A stretch of 64,000 nt of DNA from the NCBI RefSeq assembly GCF_003762835.1, contig NZ_RJWA01000005.1, positions 372,001-436,000 on the forward strand, given 5' to 3'. The position numbers were made by a program, and so were the translations under genes. The notes beneath the pieces were generated by a model. That model did not search any database. It had not been told where the DNA came from and saw nothing but the letters and a program-made list of their open reading frames with translations. The stretch comes from Micromonospora sp. HM5-17. Its GTDB lineage: Bacteria > Actinomycetota > Actinomycetes > Mycobacteriales > Micromonosporaceae. Positions 8,462-17,050 of this stretch are shown piece after piece. Positions within the stretch are counted from its first letter, which is position 1. The number at the start of each line of letters is the position of its first letter.

Positions 8462-8770
8462 TCAGGGCACCCCGAGGAGGCGCAGCAGTGCCGCCGTACC
8501 GGCGGCGGCGACCACGACCACCACGAACGGCGCCCTCCGCCAGGCCAACACGGCGCCGACCAGCACGCCGACCGGCCGGGCGACGCCGGCGAACGCCCCG
8601 GCCTCGGTCAGCGCGGCCGTGGCCGCCAGGGCCGCGAGCAGGGTGGCGGCGGCCATCGGCAGTAGCCGGCTCACCTCGTCGGGGAGGACCAGCCGGTCCC
8701 GCAGCACCACCCCGGCGAGCCGGAAGGCGTACGTGCCGAGGGCGAGGGCCAGGATCACCGCGATCAGCAT
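8462..8770 (-). CDS. azlD: AzlD-type small subunit of branched-chain amino acid exporter
   Basis: A 102-residue hydrophobic protein with three or four membrane segments and the AzlD signature TYAFRLAGVVL near the N-terminus and LVLPDEVSRLLPMAAATLLAAL in the middle. AzlD/YgaH proteins work with AzlC/YgaZ as a two-component exporter of branched-chain amino acids or related compounds. Its start codon overlaps the 3' end of azlC by 7 bp, so the two are translationally coupled, with azlC first. The substrate cannot be read from the sequence. Confidence 0.87.
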   Translation of the reverse strand: MLIAVILALALGTYAFRLAGVVLRDRLVLPDEVSRLLPMAAATLLAALAATAALTEAGAFAGVARPVGVLVGAVLAWRRAPFVVVVVAAAGTAALLRLLGVP

Positions 8771-9450
8771 GCCGGCTCCCGACGTGGCCGGGGCAGCAGG
8801 AGTACGCCGAGACCGGCCAGGGCCAGCAGCACCGGCAGGCCGGCCGGCAACAGCGGGGTGGCCACCAGGGCGACCGCCGCCCCGACGAGCGCCACCCGTC
8901 GGGTCTCCGCCGACCGCAGGGACGGCAGCAGCAACGCGAGCAGGCCGGCCGGGAAGGCGGCGTCCACCCCGAGGCGGGTGGGGTCGCCGACCCGGGTGGC
9001 GAGCAGCACCCCGAGCACGGTGCCGATGTTCCAGGCGAGGAAGATCGGGATGCCGGTGAGCCAGAACACCCGGCGCCGCCCGGCCGGGTCGGGCTGGGCG
9101 AGGGCGAACGCCGTGGACTCGTCGGTCATGAGATGGCTGCCGAGCAGCCGGTCACGCCACCGTTGTCCGAGGGTGTCGCCGAGGGCCAGCCCGAACGGCA
9201 GGTGCCGCGCGTTGAGCAACAGCCCGGCGAAGACCGCCGCCAGCGGACTGCCCGCGGCGATCAGGCCGACGGCCATGAACTGTGACCCGCCGGCGAATAC
9301 CAGGGTGGACATGGCGACGATCGCCGGGATCGGCAGCCCGGCGGCGAGCGCGACCGCGCCGAAGGAGGCGCCCACCACGCCGCACGCCAACGCGATCGCG
9401 GCCGCGTCGCGCAGCACTCCGACGGCCCTTGTTCTTTCTGCCGAACGCAT
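8764..9450 (-). CDS. azlC: AzlC-type large subunit of branched-chain amino acid exporter
   Basis: A 228-residue membrane protein with the AzlC motifs FGAVALAAGLP, STLVFAGGSQFMAVGL and LLNARHLPFGLALG, then HLMTDESTAFA. The last two are typical of the YgaZ/AzlC family. It forms an inner-membrane exporter with AzlD. ATG 9450 opens the minus-strand operon azlC-azlD. Fifty-five bp away on the plus strand starts an XRE-cupin regulator, the usual local repressor of this exporter type; the gap holds two inverted repeats that could be its operator. Confidence 0.88.
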   Translation of the reverse strand: MRSAERTRAVGVLRDAAAIALACGVVGASFGAVALAAGLPIPAIVAMSTLVFAGGSQFMAVGLIAAGSPLAAVFAGLLLNARHLPFGLALGDTLGQRWRDRLLGSHLMTDESTAFALAQPDPAGRRRVFWLTGIPIFLAWNIGTVLGVLLATRVGDPTRLGVDAAFPAGLLALLLPSLRSAETRRVALVGAAVALVATPLLPAGLPVLLALAGLGVLLLPRPRREPAC

Positions 9451-9463
9451 AGGTCAGGATGAT

Positions 9464-9495
9464 GAACACCCCAGGAAGTGTTCGTCAAGTCGAAC
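9464..9495. promoter_or_regulatory. Candidate operator between azlC and XRE-cupin regulator
   Basis: GAACA (9464-9468) is mirrored by TGTTC (9479-9483) across 10 nt, and GTTCG (9480-9484) by CGAAC (9491-9495) across 6 nt. Both lie in the 55-bp divergent promoter gap. Binding by the neighbouring regulator is inferred. Confidence 0.4.
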
Positions 9496-9505
9496 GGATT
9501 GTCCG

Positions 9506-10075
9506 ATGGATCGAACGACCAGACCGGAAGGCTCCCCGGTGGCCGCCATCGCCGCCGCGCTCCGCCGAGAACGGGAACGCGCCGGGCTCTCGCTCGGGGA
9601 GCTGGCACGCCGGGCCGGAATCGCCAAGTCGACCCTGTCCCAACTGGAAGCGGGCAACGGCAACCCCAGCGTGGAGACGGTCTGGGCGCTCGGCGTCGCC
9701 CTCGGCGTACCGTTCAGCCGGCTGGTGGAACAGGCGACGGCGAGGGTGCGGGTCGTCCGGGCGGGCGAGGGACCGCGGATCCGCTCCCAACAGGCCGACT
9801 TCGTCGGCACCCTGCTCACCGCGGGCGTTCCGCAGGCGCGACGGGACATCTACCTCATCGAACTGGAGCCGGGCATGGCCCGGGAGGCCGAACCGCACAT
9901 CCCCGGCAGCGTCGAGCACCTGGTGGTGGGCGCGGGCCGGCTCCGCACCGGACCGGCGACCGAGCCGGTCGAGCTGGGTCCCGGTGACTACGTCACCTTC
10001 CCCGGGGACGTCCCGCACCGGTACGAGGCGCTCTCCCCCGGCACCTTCGCCGTCCTGGTGATGGAGCATCCCTGA
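9506..10075 (+). CDS. XRE-family regulator with C-terminal cupin domain
   Basis: A 189-residue protein. An N-terminal helix-turn-helix (about residues 12-66) reads GLSLGELARRAGIAKSTLSQLEAG then NPSVETVWALGVALGVPFSRL. A C-terminal cupin (about 95-185) ends in GPGDYVTFPGDVPHRYEAL, where the family binds a small ligand. The pair HTH_3 plus cupin_2 is typical of local repressors of amino-acid exporters. The start, ATG 9506, lies 55 bp from divergent azlC; longer upstream reading is antisense to azlCD and is rejected. Autoregulation together with azlCD is likely. The ligand is unknown. Confidence 0.88.
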   Translation: MDRTTRPEGSPVAAIAAALRRERERAGLSLGELARRAGIAKSTLSQLEAGNGNPSVETVWALGVALGVPFSRLVEQATARVRVVRAGEGPRIRSQQADFVGTLLTAGVPQARRDIYLIELEPGMAREAEPHIPGSVEHLVVGAGRLRTGPATEPVELGPGDYVTFPGDVPHRYEALSPGTFAVLVMEHP

Positions 10076-10547
10076 GTCACGTGGCGCCGCATCGGCCGCG
10101 GGACGAGACACCACACCCGGGGCGAGAGCGGGTCGACCCGAAACCAGCCACAGTAGACGGTAACGGGGTGGGCGGCGTCGTCCCACCCCGCTCGGTGGCG
10201 GCGGAACCGACCTCGCCGAGTCGATCCCCCCGAGGCGGGGCGGCGGCTCCACCGACACCGTCCGCCACGGCGAGCAGGACCACACCGGAGGACGCCGGAG
10301 ACGGTATTGGCGAAGGCGGCGACGCGGGTAGCTTGCCGGTAGGTAGAGTACCGACGAGACCCTGATCCGGTTATGGCAGTAAATGTCCGGAACGACGTCA
10401 CGATGTTTCGGCTGATGGGTGGTGGCACAGTGGCGGTGACTGAGCCCACGCCGTTACCCTCCTTCCGCGACCACGCTGCCTCGAACCGGGTAACCCTGCC
10501 CGGTGCACCCGGCTGCCCAGCGAGAAATTTCGACGAGGTGACACCCC
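10076..10547. other. Long gap before the TPR-WG gene
   Basis: 472 bp. The first part holds a terminator-like hairpin (10164-10190). The second part has small inverted repeats, for example ACCGGG...CCCGGT near 10485-10505, suggesting a structured leader for the genes at 10548 and 10673. A 60-codon open frame at 10373-10555 has no ribosome site and no protein-like character. I do not recognise a known riboswitch. Confidence 0.4.
10164..10190 (+). terminator. Terminator-like hairpin after XRE-cupin gene
   Basis: CGGGGTGGG (10164-10172) pairs perfectly with CCCACCCCG (10182-10190) around a 9-nt loop, about 90 bp beyond the stop. There is no T-tract. Confidence 0.45.
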
Positions 10548-10676
10548 GTGAGTGAGCGACGCGAGCCGGCTTTCCCGGCCGCGTTGCGCGCGGCCCGGCA
10601 CGCCGGTCCCAGCCCCCACGGCGGTGTCCGCCCCGGCGGCCACCCCGCCGCCGGAGGCAGCGAGGCGGGCTCATGA
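10548..10676 (+). CDS. Short 42-residue protein overlapping the TPR-WG gene (candidate)
   Basis: A GTG-started frame of 42 codons beginning MSERREPAFPAALRAARH. GAGG lies 9 nt before the GTG, and the stop overlaps the next gene's start as ATGA (10673-10676), the usual sign of translational coupling. The downstream gene also begins MSER, so a partial duplication of the start region is possible. The C-terminal half is Gly/Pro/His-rich low complexity. No family is recognised. It could be a real small protein, a coupling leader, or chance in GC-rich sequence. Confidence 0.4.
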   Translation: MSERREPAFPAALRAARHAGPSPHGGVRPGGHPAAGGSEAGS

Positions 10677-13600
10677 GCGAGCGGTACCCACACCGGTGGG
10701 GTGAGTCCGCCGAACCGTCCTGGGTGGTCGAGCCGACCGCGGAGTGGCAGCCGCAGTTTCCCGGCCAGCGGTACCCCGGCGACATCGGACACCAGCGGCG
10801 TCGACCGCGGCCCGGCGGACGGGGGCCCCTGGCGATCGGACGGGCCAGCGTGCCACCGCCGACCGATGAGCCCGGGCCGCCCGCCAGATCCTCCGCACCG
10901 CGCCGCCCCGACGGTCCACCCCGGCGGAGCGGCACGCCGGTCCGCCGGCCCGCCGGCGCCGGGAGCTGGCAGGACAACCCGGACGACTGGTACGACGGCC
11001 CGGACGACCGGTACGACGACGCCGGAGGCCGGGTGTACGGCCCACACGACGTCCCGGGGGAGTGGGACGACGCGCCGGACTGGGACCGGCCGTCGAACGG
11101 CCGGATCCGGCCTCCGGCCGACCGCCGCACGCGGGGTCCGGTACCGGGCGGCCGGGAGGAACGCTGGGGTCCGGGCGGCGACCCGGTCCGCCGCCGCGAC
11201 GTCGACGGAGCCGATTCCGGCCGGGGCCGGCTCGACCCCGCTCCCCGTCCGCCCGTGGACGAACGGATCCGAGGCGACCGGCGACCAGGACCGGCACCCG
11301 AGCCTCCCGGCCGGCTGCCGCCCGAGCGGCGCGGCCGGTGGCTGACCCCGGCGGACGAGACGCAGCCGCTGCCCGACCGCCGACCCGGCCCGGCCGAGCG
11401 TCGCCCGGGGCCCGCGGAGGGCCGAGGACGCCCCGGTGGTCGGGGACCCCAGGTCCCGGCCGCCTTCGCCGGCCCGGACGGCGCCGACGGCTGGGCACCC
11501 CGGCCGGGCGGGCGGCCAATGCGACCCGCCGACGGCGAGCTGCCACCCGGTCGCGTTCCGCCGCGTACCCGACCCGACCGGCCGGGTCCCGACCTCGTCC
11601 CGCCCGGCCGCCGACCAGCGGCCGGAGCGTCGCCCACCCCGGGCTGGCCAGGCCCGCGTGGGCCCCTACCCGGGCAGGAGCCGCCCCGGGACAGCCGTCG
11701 CTTCCCCGACCTGGGGAGCGGCCGTCCCCCCGTACGGGATCTCCGGACCGCGCCGGACCCGGCCGCCCGCTCCGGCCCGGTCGACCAGCCACCGACGCCG
11801 GCCTCATTCGGGTACGACCGCCCCGGCACCGACGTACCGCCCGGCTACGGGCGGCCCGACCGGCGCCCGGCCCCCGACGCCGAGCGGACCACGCCTCGCC
11901 CGCCGGAGCCGGACGACGTCTCCGGCCGGCGCGACCGTCCGGTCTCCCCCGGTCCGGTCGGGGCCGGTGCCGCGAGCCGTGGCGTCGCCGCCGGGCAGTC
12001 CCGACCCACGGAGCCGCCCCGCAGCGCGGAGCCGCCGCGCCCCACCGAACCGGTCGGAAAGGTCGGCCCAACCCGGCCCGAGCAGCCGTCCCGGCCGGCC
12101 GGGTCGGCCCGCCCGGTTCCGCCGTCCCGCCCGGTCTCCGGCGCACCCCAGGACGCCCCTGCCCCGCCGCCGGCCCGGCCGGCAGCGGCCGCCGGGGAGC
12201 CGGCCGAGCCGCCGCGCGCCGTGGGATGGCTCACCCCCGCACGGCAGCCCAAGCCGCCGGCGCGGCCCGCCAGCGACCAGCCCACCGGCCCCGACCAGCC
12301 AGGTAGGCGCCCGACACCGCCGCCCACCCGGGGTCTACGGCTGGAGTTCCTGCCCGCGCCGACGCCCCCACCCGGCGAACCCACGCCCGTGGTGCCGGAG
12401 ACCGTTCCGCCCGGCGCGCCGACCACATCGGTCGCAGAGACCCCTGCCTCGTCGGCGGCCGTACCGCCGGCCGTCACTCCCGCCATCGAATCCACCTCGC
12501 CCGCGTCCCCTGCCGGAACCCCGACCGAGCCGGCCTCGACCGACTCCGGACCGGGCTCCGGTGGCGCGGCCGATCCAAGTGAGACACCCGTACCCTTCAT
12601 GCCGACGACCGGACACGCCGCGGACCAGGCCCGACCCGGGACACTGGCCGACGCCGCCCCCACCCCACCCCCACCCGCGCAGCCCGCGGCCGGACCCGAG
12701 CCGCCCGAGAGCCCGGACGGCGGTGCCGGCACGACGACGCAACCGGCGGCCGAGCCGGCCTCCGACGTACCGGAGCCGGCGCCGAGCGGCCAGGGTGGCA
12801 CCACCCGTCCCGACGCCGCCCCGCAGCCGGGCGACCCGCCGAAGACCGCCGCCGCCTCCTCCGGAGCGCCGGAGGAGGCGGCCAGCCCGCCCGCCGCACC
12901 GGGGCAGCGAGCGCCGTCGGCCGATTCCGCGGACGCGTCCGCGTCTCCGGCGGCAGCGGCGGAATCCTCCGGGGAACCGGTCCCGCCCGAGCCGGCTTCT
13001 CCGACGCCGGCCGACGCGGCACCGACCTCGCCGGCTCCGGTGGCGGCGGCACCGGCCGAGGCGGCACCGGCCGCTCCGACCTCCGGGCCACCAGCCGGCT
13101 CGGCGTCCACCGCCGAGGCCCCGGACGACACCGAGACCTCGGATCCCGACACCCCCGCCACACCGACAGCCGTGACCCCGAGTTCCGCACCCCCCGCGAT
13201 GACCTCCGCCACCACACCCGTATCCGGTCCGCCCCTGGCCACCTCGCCCCCGGGTTCACCCGTCGCCGCGGCCAGCCCGGACACCGTGCTTCCGGCCGGT
13301 CCGGCCGCGGGCGCGGCGACCGCGCTCAGCGCGCCGACCATGCTCACCCCGATCGTCCGGTCCAGGGCCGAACGGAAAGCCGAGCCGGAACCGGAGGAAA
13401 GCACATCGGATTCGACGCTCCCCGACCCGGAGCAGGTGCTCGCGTCGTACCAGTGGCGCTTCCACCACGAGACACTGCGCGAGCTGGTCGAGGACCCGGA
13501 CGAGCTGCGGGCGATCCGCGACCGGCTGACCGAGAAGCTCGAGTCGGCCACGGACAACGCCTCCCGGGCCCGGCTGCTGAGCCTGCGCGCGGTCGTCTCC

Positions 13601-14725
13601 CGCATCCTCGGCGACCTGGGCAAGGCGCTCGCCGACGGCAGGCTGGCGCTGGCGCACGCCGAGGCGACCGGCCAGTTGCGCCGGATCGCGATCGCCCAGG
13701 CGCGGTTGGCCCACGTCCTCCAGTGGCGCGGCGACTTCGCCGAGGCCGACCGCCTCTTCGCCGAGGCGAACTCGCCCGAGTTGCCGGACCGGCTCCGGGC
13801 GACGATGCACGAGCACGCGGGCCGGTCCTGCTACGACCAGGGCCGGTACATCGAGGCCTGCAACCACTTCGAGAAGGCGCTGGAGCTGCGCAAGGTCGAG
13901 GACCCGGATCTCATCGCCCGGACCGAGCTGGCGCTGGACGCGGTCTTCAACAAGGTCGCGAAGAACGGCTGGGGCCCGTACCCGCGGGACCGTGACGAGA
14001 TTCTCCAGCTGCACAAGCCGCCGGTGCCGACGTTCAGCGAGAAGGTGCAGCGCTGGGGGTACGCCAAGCCGGACGGGGAGCTGGCGATCGCCCCGAGCTA
14101 CGCCGACGTACAGCCGTTCCGCGACGGCGCGGCCTGGGTCCGCCGCCCGGAGACGCCGACCTGGGAGTTGATCGACGAGTCCGGCGAACTGCTCATCGAC
14201 GCCTCGGCCGGGTACGTGGCCGTCAGCTCCTTCTCCGACGGCCTCGCCTGGGTCTCCCGGGACGGCACCGGCGGCTGGATCGCCATCGACAAGACCAACA
14301 AGGTGGTGATTCCGACCGGCTTCGAGGACGTCCGTCCGTTCCGGCGCGGCGTCGCCGCCGTCCGCCGGGGCGGCTGGGGTGCGGTCGACCGCACCGGGAA
14401 GATCTTCCTGCCGACCCGGTACACCGGGTTCGCCACCGCGCTGACCGACGGCCGGTACGTCGACGGCTTCACCGACGAGGGCCTCGCCATCGTCGACGCC
14501 GGCGGACGCAAGGGGGTGGTCGACAAGTCGGGCAAGGTGATCGTGCCGCCCGCCCATCCGGCCATGGTGATCCACCCGGTCGCCTTCCTGATCGGCGACG
14601 GTGCCGGCCGGTGGGGCGCGCTCGACCGCCGTGGCGAGCCGCTGATCGACGTGGTGCACCCGAGTCGGACCGACGTCATCGAGGAGATCGACCGGCTCCT
14701 GGCGGACACCCAGCCGGTGCTGTGA
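10673..14725 (+). CDS. Giant protein: disordered Pro-rich region, TPR-like domain, WG repeats
   Basis: A 1350-residue protein in three parts. Residues 1 to about 915 are low-complexity Pro/Ala/Arg/Glu-rich, with Arg-Pro runs first and Pro-Ala-Thr-Glu runs later, certainly disordered. Residues about 920-1090 form TPR-like helices (YQWRFHHETLRELVEDPDEL, ALADGRLALAHAEATGQL, GRSCYDQGRYIEACNHFEKA). Residues about 1125-1340 are WG repeats, beta units with phrases such as WGYAKPDGELAIAPSY, GGWIAIDKTNKVVIPTGF, GWGAVDRTGKIFLPTRY and GRWGALDRRGEPLID. There is no signal peptide or membrane segment, so it is probably cytoplasmic. WG repeats are thought to mediate binding; the partner is unknown. ATG 10673 overlaps a 42-codon frame. 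The strong compositional shift within one gene is notable. Confidence 0.85.
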   Translation: MSERYPHRWGESAEPSWVVEPTAEWQPQFPGQRYPGDIGHQRRRPRPGGRGPLAIGRASVPPPTDEPGPPARSSAPRRPDGPPRRSGTPVRRPAGAGSWQDNPDDWYDGPDDRYDDAGGRVYGPHDVPGEWDDAPDWDRPSNGRIRPPADRRTRGPVPGGREERWGPGGDPVRRRDVDGADSGRGRLDPAPRPPVDERIRGDRRPGPAPEPPGRLPPERRGRWLTPADETQPLPDRRPGPAERRPGPAEGRGRPGGRGPQVPAAFAGPDGADGWAPRPGGRPMRPADGELPPGRVPPRTRPDRPGPDLVPPGRRPAAGASPTPGWPGPRGPLPGQEPPRDSRRFPDLGSGRPPVRDLRTAPDPAARSGPVDQPPTPASFGYDRPGTDVPPGYGRPDRRPAPDAERTTPRPPEPDDVSGRRDRPVSPGPVGAGAASRGVAAGQSRPTEPPRSAEPPRPTEPVGKVGPTRPEQPSRPAGSARPVPPSRPVSGAPQDAPAPPPARPAAAAGEPAEPPRAVGWLTPARQPKPPARPASDQPTGPDQPGRRPTPPPTRGLRLEFLPAPTPPPGEPTPVVPETVPPGAPTTSVAETPASSAAVPPAVTPAIESTSPASPAGTPTEPASTDSGPGSGGAADPSETPVPFMPTTGHAADQARPGTLADAAPTPPPPAQPAAGPEPPESPDGGAGTTTQPAAEPASDVPEPAPSGQGGTTRPDAAPQPGDPPKTAAASSGAPEEAASPPAAPGQRAPSADSADASASPAAAAESSGEPVPPEPASPTPADAAPTSPAPVAAAPAEAAPAAPTSGPPAGSASTAEAPDDTETSDPDTPATPTAVTPSSAPPAMTSATTPVSGPPLATSPPGSPVAAASPDTVLPAGPAAGAATALSAPTMLTPIVRSRAERKAEPEPEESTSDSTLPDPEQVLASYQWRFHHETLRELVEDPDELRAIRDRLTEKLESATDNASRARLLSLRAVVSRILGDLGKALADGRLALAHAEATGQLRRIAIAQARLAHVLQWRGDFAEADRLFAEANSPELPDRLRATMHEHAGRSCYDQGRYIEACNHFEKALELRKVEDPDLIARTELALDAVFNKVAKNGWGPYPRDRDEILQLHKPPVPTFSEKVQRWGYAKPDGELAIAPSYADVQPFRDGAAWVRRPETPTWELIDESGELLIDASAGYVAVSSFSDGLAWVSRDGTGGWIAIDKTNKVVIPTGFEDVRPFRRGVAAVRRGGWGAVDRTGKIFLPTRYTGFATALTDGRYVDGFTDEGLAIVDAGGRKGVVDKSGKVIVPPAHPAMVIHPVAFLIGDGAGRWGALDRRGEPLIDVVHPSRTDVIEEIDRLLADTQPVL

Positions 14726-14775
14726 GCCAGGACCGGGGTCGTGCGGCTAACCTGATCCACTTCCGGTTCGCGGGC

Positions 14776-14781
14776 TAGGGT
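14776..14781 (+). promoter_or_regulatory. Candidate -10 (TAGGGT), leaderless aldo/keto reductase gene
   Basis: TAGGGT ends 6 nt before ATG 14788 and no Shine-Dalgarno is present, which fits leaderless transcription. Confidence 0.45.
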
Positions 14782-14787
14782 CGAGAC

Positions 14788-15786
14788 ATGGAATTCCGAC
14801 ACCTTGGCCGCTCCGGCCTGCTGGTCAGCGAGATCTCGTACGGCAACTGGCTCACCCACGGCTCCCAGATCGAGGAGGACGCCGCGCTCGCCTGCGTCCG
14901 GGCGGCGCTGGACGTCGGCATCACCACGTTCGACACCGCCGACGTGTACGCGGGCACCAAGGCCGAGGCGGTGCTCGGCCGGGCACTGAAGGGCGAGCGT
15001 CGTGAGGGTCTGGAGATCTTCACCAAGGTCTACTGGCCCACCGGCCCGGGCCGGAACGACCGTGGTCTGTCCCGCAAGCACATCATGGAGTCGATCAACG
15101 GCTCGCTGAAGCGGCTGCAGACCGACTACGTCGACCTCTACCAGGCGCACCGGTACGACTACGCCACGCCGCTGGAGGAGACGATGGAGGCCTTCGCCGA
15201 CATCGTGCACTCCGGGAAGGCGCTCTACATCGGCGTGTCGGAGTGGAAGGCGGAGGAGATCCGGGCGGCGCACGCGCTCGCCAAGGAACTCAAGATCCAG
15301 CTCGTCTCGAACCAGCCGCAGTACTCGATGCTCTGGCGGGTGATCGAGGCCGAGGTCATCCCGACCAGCGCCGAACTCGGGATCGGGCAGATCGTCTTCT
15401 CCCCGATCGCGCAGGGCGTGCTGACCGGCAAGTACCTGCCCGGCCAGCAGCCGCCGGCCGGGTCGCGCGCCTCCGACGCCTCCGGCGGCGCCGCCATGAT
15501 CGCCCGCTTCATGAACGACGAGGTGCTCACCACGGTGCAGCGGCTGAAGCCGCTCGCCGAACAGGCCGGCCTCAGCATGGCCCAGCTGGCGGTGGCGTGG
15601 GTCCTGCAGAACCCGAACGTCTCGTCGGCGATCATCGGTGCCTCGCGCCCGGAGCAGGTGTACGACAACGCCAAGGCCTCCGGGGTCAAGCTCGACGCCG
15701 ACCTGCTCGAGGCGATCGACGAGGTCGTCGAGCCGATCGTGGAGCGGGACCCGGCCAAGACGCAGAGCCCGGTCACGCGGCCCTGA
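14788..15786 (+). CDS. Aldo/keto reductase, Kv-beta-like (AKR6-type)
   Basis: A 332-residue (beta/alpha)8 NADPH-dependent reductase. It begins MEFRHLGRSGLLVSEISYGNW. The catalytic tetrad fits Asp and Tyr in FDTADVYAGTKAE, Lys in EIFTKVYW and His in DLYQAHRYD. The C-terminal cofactor-binding part has AIIGASRPEQVYDNAKASG. Overall likeness is to the potassium-channel beta-subunit/YghZ group, which reduces various aldehydes; the substrate is unknown. It follows the TPR-WG gene by 62 bp but has its own -10 hexamer. A perfect hairpin separates it from the convergent site-2 protease gene. Confidence 0.92.
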   Translation: MEFRHLGRSGLLVSEISYGNWLTHGSQIEEDAALACVRAALDVGITTFDTADVYAGTKAEAVLGRALKGERREGLEIFTKVYWPTGPGRNDRGLSRKHIMESINGSLKRLQTDYVDLYQAHRYDYATPLEETMEAFADIVHSGKALYIGVSEWKAEEIRAAHALAKELKIQLVSNQPQYSMLWRVIEAEVIPTSAELGIGQIVFSPIAQGVLTGKYLPGQQPPAGSRASDASGGAAMIARFMNDEVLTTVQRLKPLAEQAGLSMAQLAVAWVLQNPNVSSAIIGASRPEQVYDNAKASGVKLDADLLEAIDEVVEPIVERDPAKTQSPVTRP

Positions 15787-15795
15787 CTCACTGAC

Positions 15796-15831
15796 GCCCG
15801 CCGGCCCGGACCACCCCCCGGGCCGGCGGGC
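15796..15831. terminator. Bidirectional terminator hairpin, AKR / site-2 protease
   Basis: A perfect 14-bp stem (15796-15809 with 15818-15831) and 8-nt loop lie between two convergent stop codons, with no T-tract. Confidence 0.6.
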
Positions 15832-15855
15832 ACCGGGCGGGGGCGTCGCGCGGGG

Positions 15856-16653
15856 TCAGCCCTGCCAGAACCGGATCAGTCGCAGTCCCGCCCCGTAGAG
15901 GTAGTCGGGGAGCCCGATCAGGTCCGCGACGGCGAAGACGCCGTCGAAGAACCAGCCGCCGAGCCGTGGGTTCCAGAGCAGCGCGAAGAGCAGGATGAAC
16001 CCGAACGGCGCCATCAGGTCGTAGCCGCGCCGCCACTGCGGCGACAGCCAGGGCTGGATCACGTTGCCGCCGTCCAGCCCGGGCACCGGCAACAGGTTGA
16101 GGATGCTGGCGGTGACCTGGAGGAAGGCGAGCAGCGCGACCCCGGCCCAGAAGTCCGGCCGGGCGAGGACGTCCACGCCGATCGCGAACGGCACGACCAG
16201 GAGCACGGCGAAGATGATGTTGGTCGCCGGGCCGGCGAGGCTCACCAGCGAGTGCCGTAGCCGGCCGGGGATCTCGTGCCGGTCGACCCAGACCGCCCCG
16301 CCGGGCAGGCCGATGCCGCCGAGCAACACCACCACGACCGGCAGGATGATCGACAGCAGCGGGTGGCTGTACCTGAGCGGATTGAGGGTCAGGTAGCCGC
16401 GGTGGGCGACGCCCCGGTCACCGGCCTGGAACGCGACGACGGCGTGCGCGTACTCGTGCAGGCAGAGCGAGACCAGCCAGCCGGAGACGACGAAGAGGAA
16501 GACGTCGAACCGGACGTTGCCGTACTCGTTCCACGCCATCACCCCACTGGTCACGAAGAGCGCGACCAGGGCCAGGAAGACCGGACTGGGTCGGAACGCC
16601 GCCGCAGGGACACCGAAGACGAGTCGGTTGCGATCCCGCTGGTCGTAGCGCAT
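15856..16653 (-). CDS. Site-2 protease family (M50) membrane metalloprotease
   Basis: A 265-residue integral membrane protein. The zinc-binding HExxH motif is in SLCLHEYAHAVVAF, and the second M50 motif is NLLPVPGLDGGNVI (the Asp is the third ligand). About five or six hydrophobic segments surround these. It matches the short PDZ-less M50B/Rip3-like group. Such proteases cut transmembrane substrates, often anti-sigma factors; no anti-sigma gene is adjacent, so the substrate is unknown. A 66-residue conserved protein is encoded 6 bp upstream on the same strand, and the two surely form an operon. Confidence 0.9.
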   Translation of the reverse strand: MRYDQRDRNRLVFGVPAAAFRPSPVFLALVALFVTSGVMAWNEYGNVRFDVFLFVVSGWLVSLCLHEYAHAVVAFQAGDRGVAHRGYLTLNPLRYSHPLLSIILPVVVVLLGGIGLPGGAVWVDRHEIPGRLRHSLVSLAGPATNIIFAVLLVVPFAIGVDVLARPDFWAGVALLAFLQVTASILNLLPVPGLDGGNVIQPWLSPQWRRGYDLMAPFGFILLFALLWNPRLGGWFFDGVFAVADLIGLPDYLYGAGLRLIRFWQG

Positions 16654-16659
16654 CGCCGC

Positions 16660-16860
16660 TCACTCGGCCGCGGGCTGGAGGCTCATGCGGTACTCGACCC
16701 GGTCGTCCTCGACCAGGAGCACCGTGGCGACGCCCGCGGCGGCGAGTTCCCGCCACTTCTGGCCGATCCACGACTCGGCGTCGGCCTGGCTGCTGAACGC
16801 CTCGGCCGGCCCGCTCACCGCAGCACCCTCCGCGTTCTCGTACCGCCAGCTCCACGGCAT
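16660..16860 (-). CDS. Small conserved actinobacterial protein (66 residues)
   Basis: A 66-residue protein beginning MPWSWRYENAEGA, with AFSSQADAESWIGQKWREL in the middle and a hydrophobic strand ATVLLVEDDRVEYRMSL. I recall similar proteins in many actinobacteria; they have no assigned function. The start is well supported by GAGGGGAGA about 8 nt upstream. It lies 6 bp before the site-2 protease gene and is therefore cotranscribed with it; a link to the protease is possible but unproven. It has no membrane segment or signal peptide. Confidence 0.8.
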   Translation of the reverse strand: MPWSWRYENAEGAAVSGPAEAFSSQADAESWIGQKWRELAAAGVATVLLVEDDRVEYRMSLQPAAE

Positions 16861-17038
16861 GTCGTGTCTCCCCTCGCCGATCGTCCCGCGCCGACAAAGC
16901 CTCCGCCAGCCTAGTCGGCGGCGCCGCGGGAACCAGTCGGAGTGGTCCGCGCCCGCCGGCGCGGTCGGCCCGCCGCGACCGCCCCCCGGCTCCCAAGGCC
17001 GGGCCGCACCTCGCCGAGGTGGACCCGGTGCGGCGCTC

Positions 17039-17044
17039 TAAGGT
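17039..17044 (+). promoter_or_regulatory. Candidate -10 (TAAGGT), leaderless cobU-cobT gene
   Basis: TAAGGT ends 6 nt before ATG 17051. If it is the -10 there is no leader RNA, which leaves no room for the cobalamin riboswitch often found in front of such genes. Confidence 0.45.
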
Positions 17045-17050
17045 ACGGAC

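Noticed and set aside
10400-10547. Possible c-di-AMP (ydaO-type) or other riboswitch in the leader of the TPR-WG gene
   Set aside because: Only short words such as GAACCGGGTAACC fit; I could not lay out the conserved core helices.
10373-10555. 60-codon plus-strand frame before the TPR-WG gene
   Set aside because: No ribosome site, no protein-like composition, and it overlaps the better-supported 42-codon frame.
16861-17050. Cobalamin riboswitch before cobU-cobT
   Set aside because: No B12-box-like sequence is seen, and the -10 hexamer next to the ATG leaves no leader.
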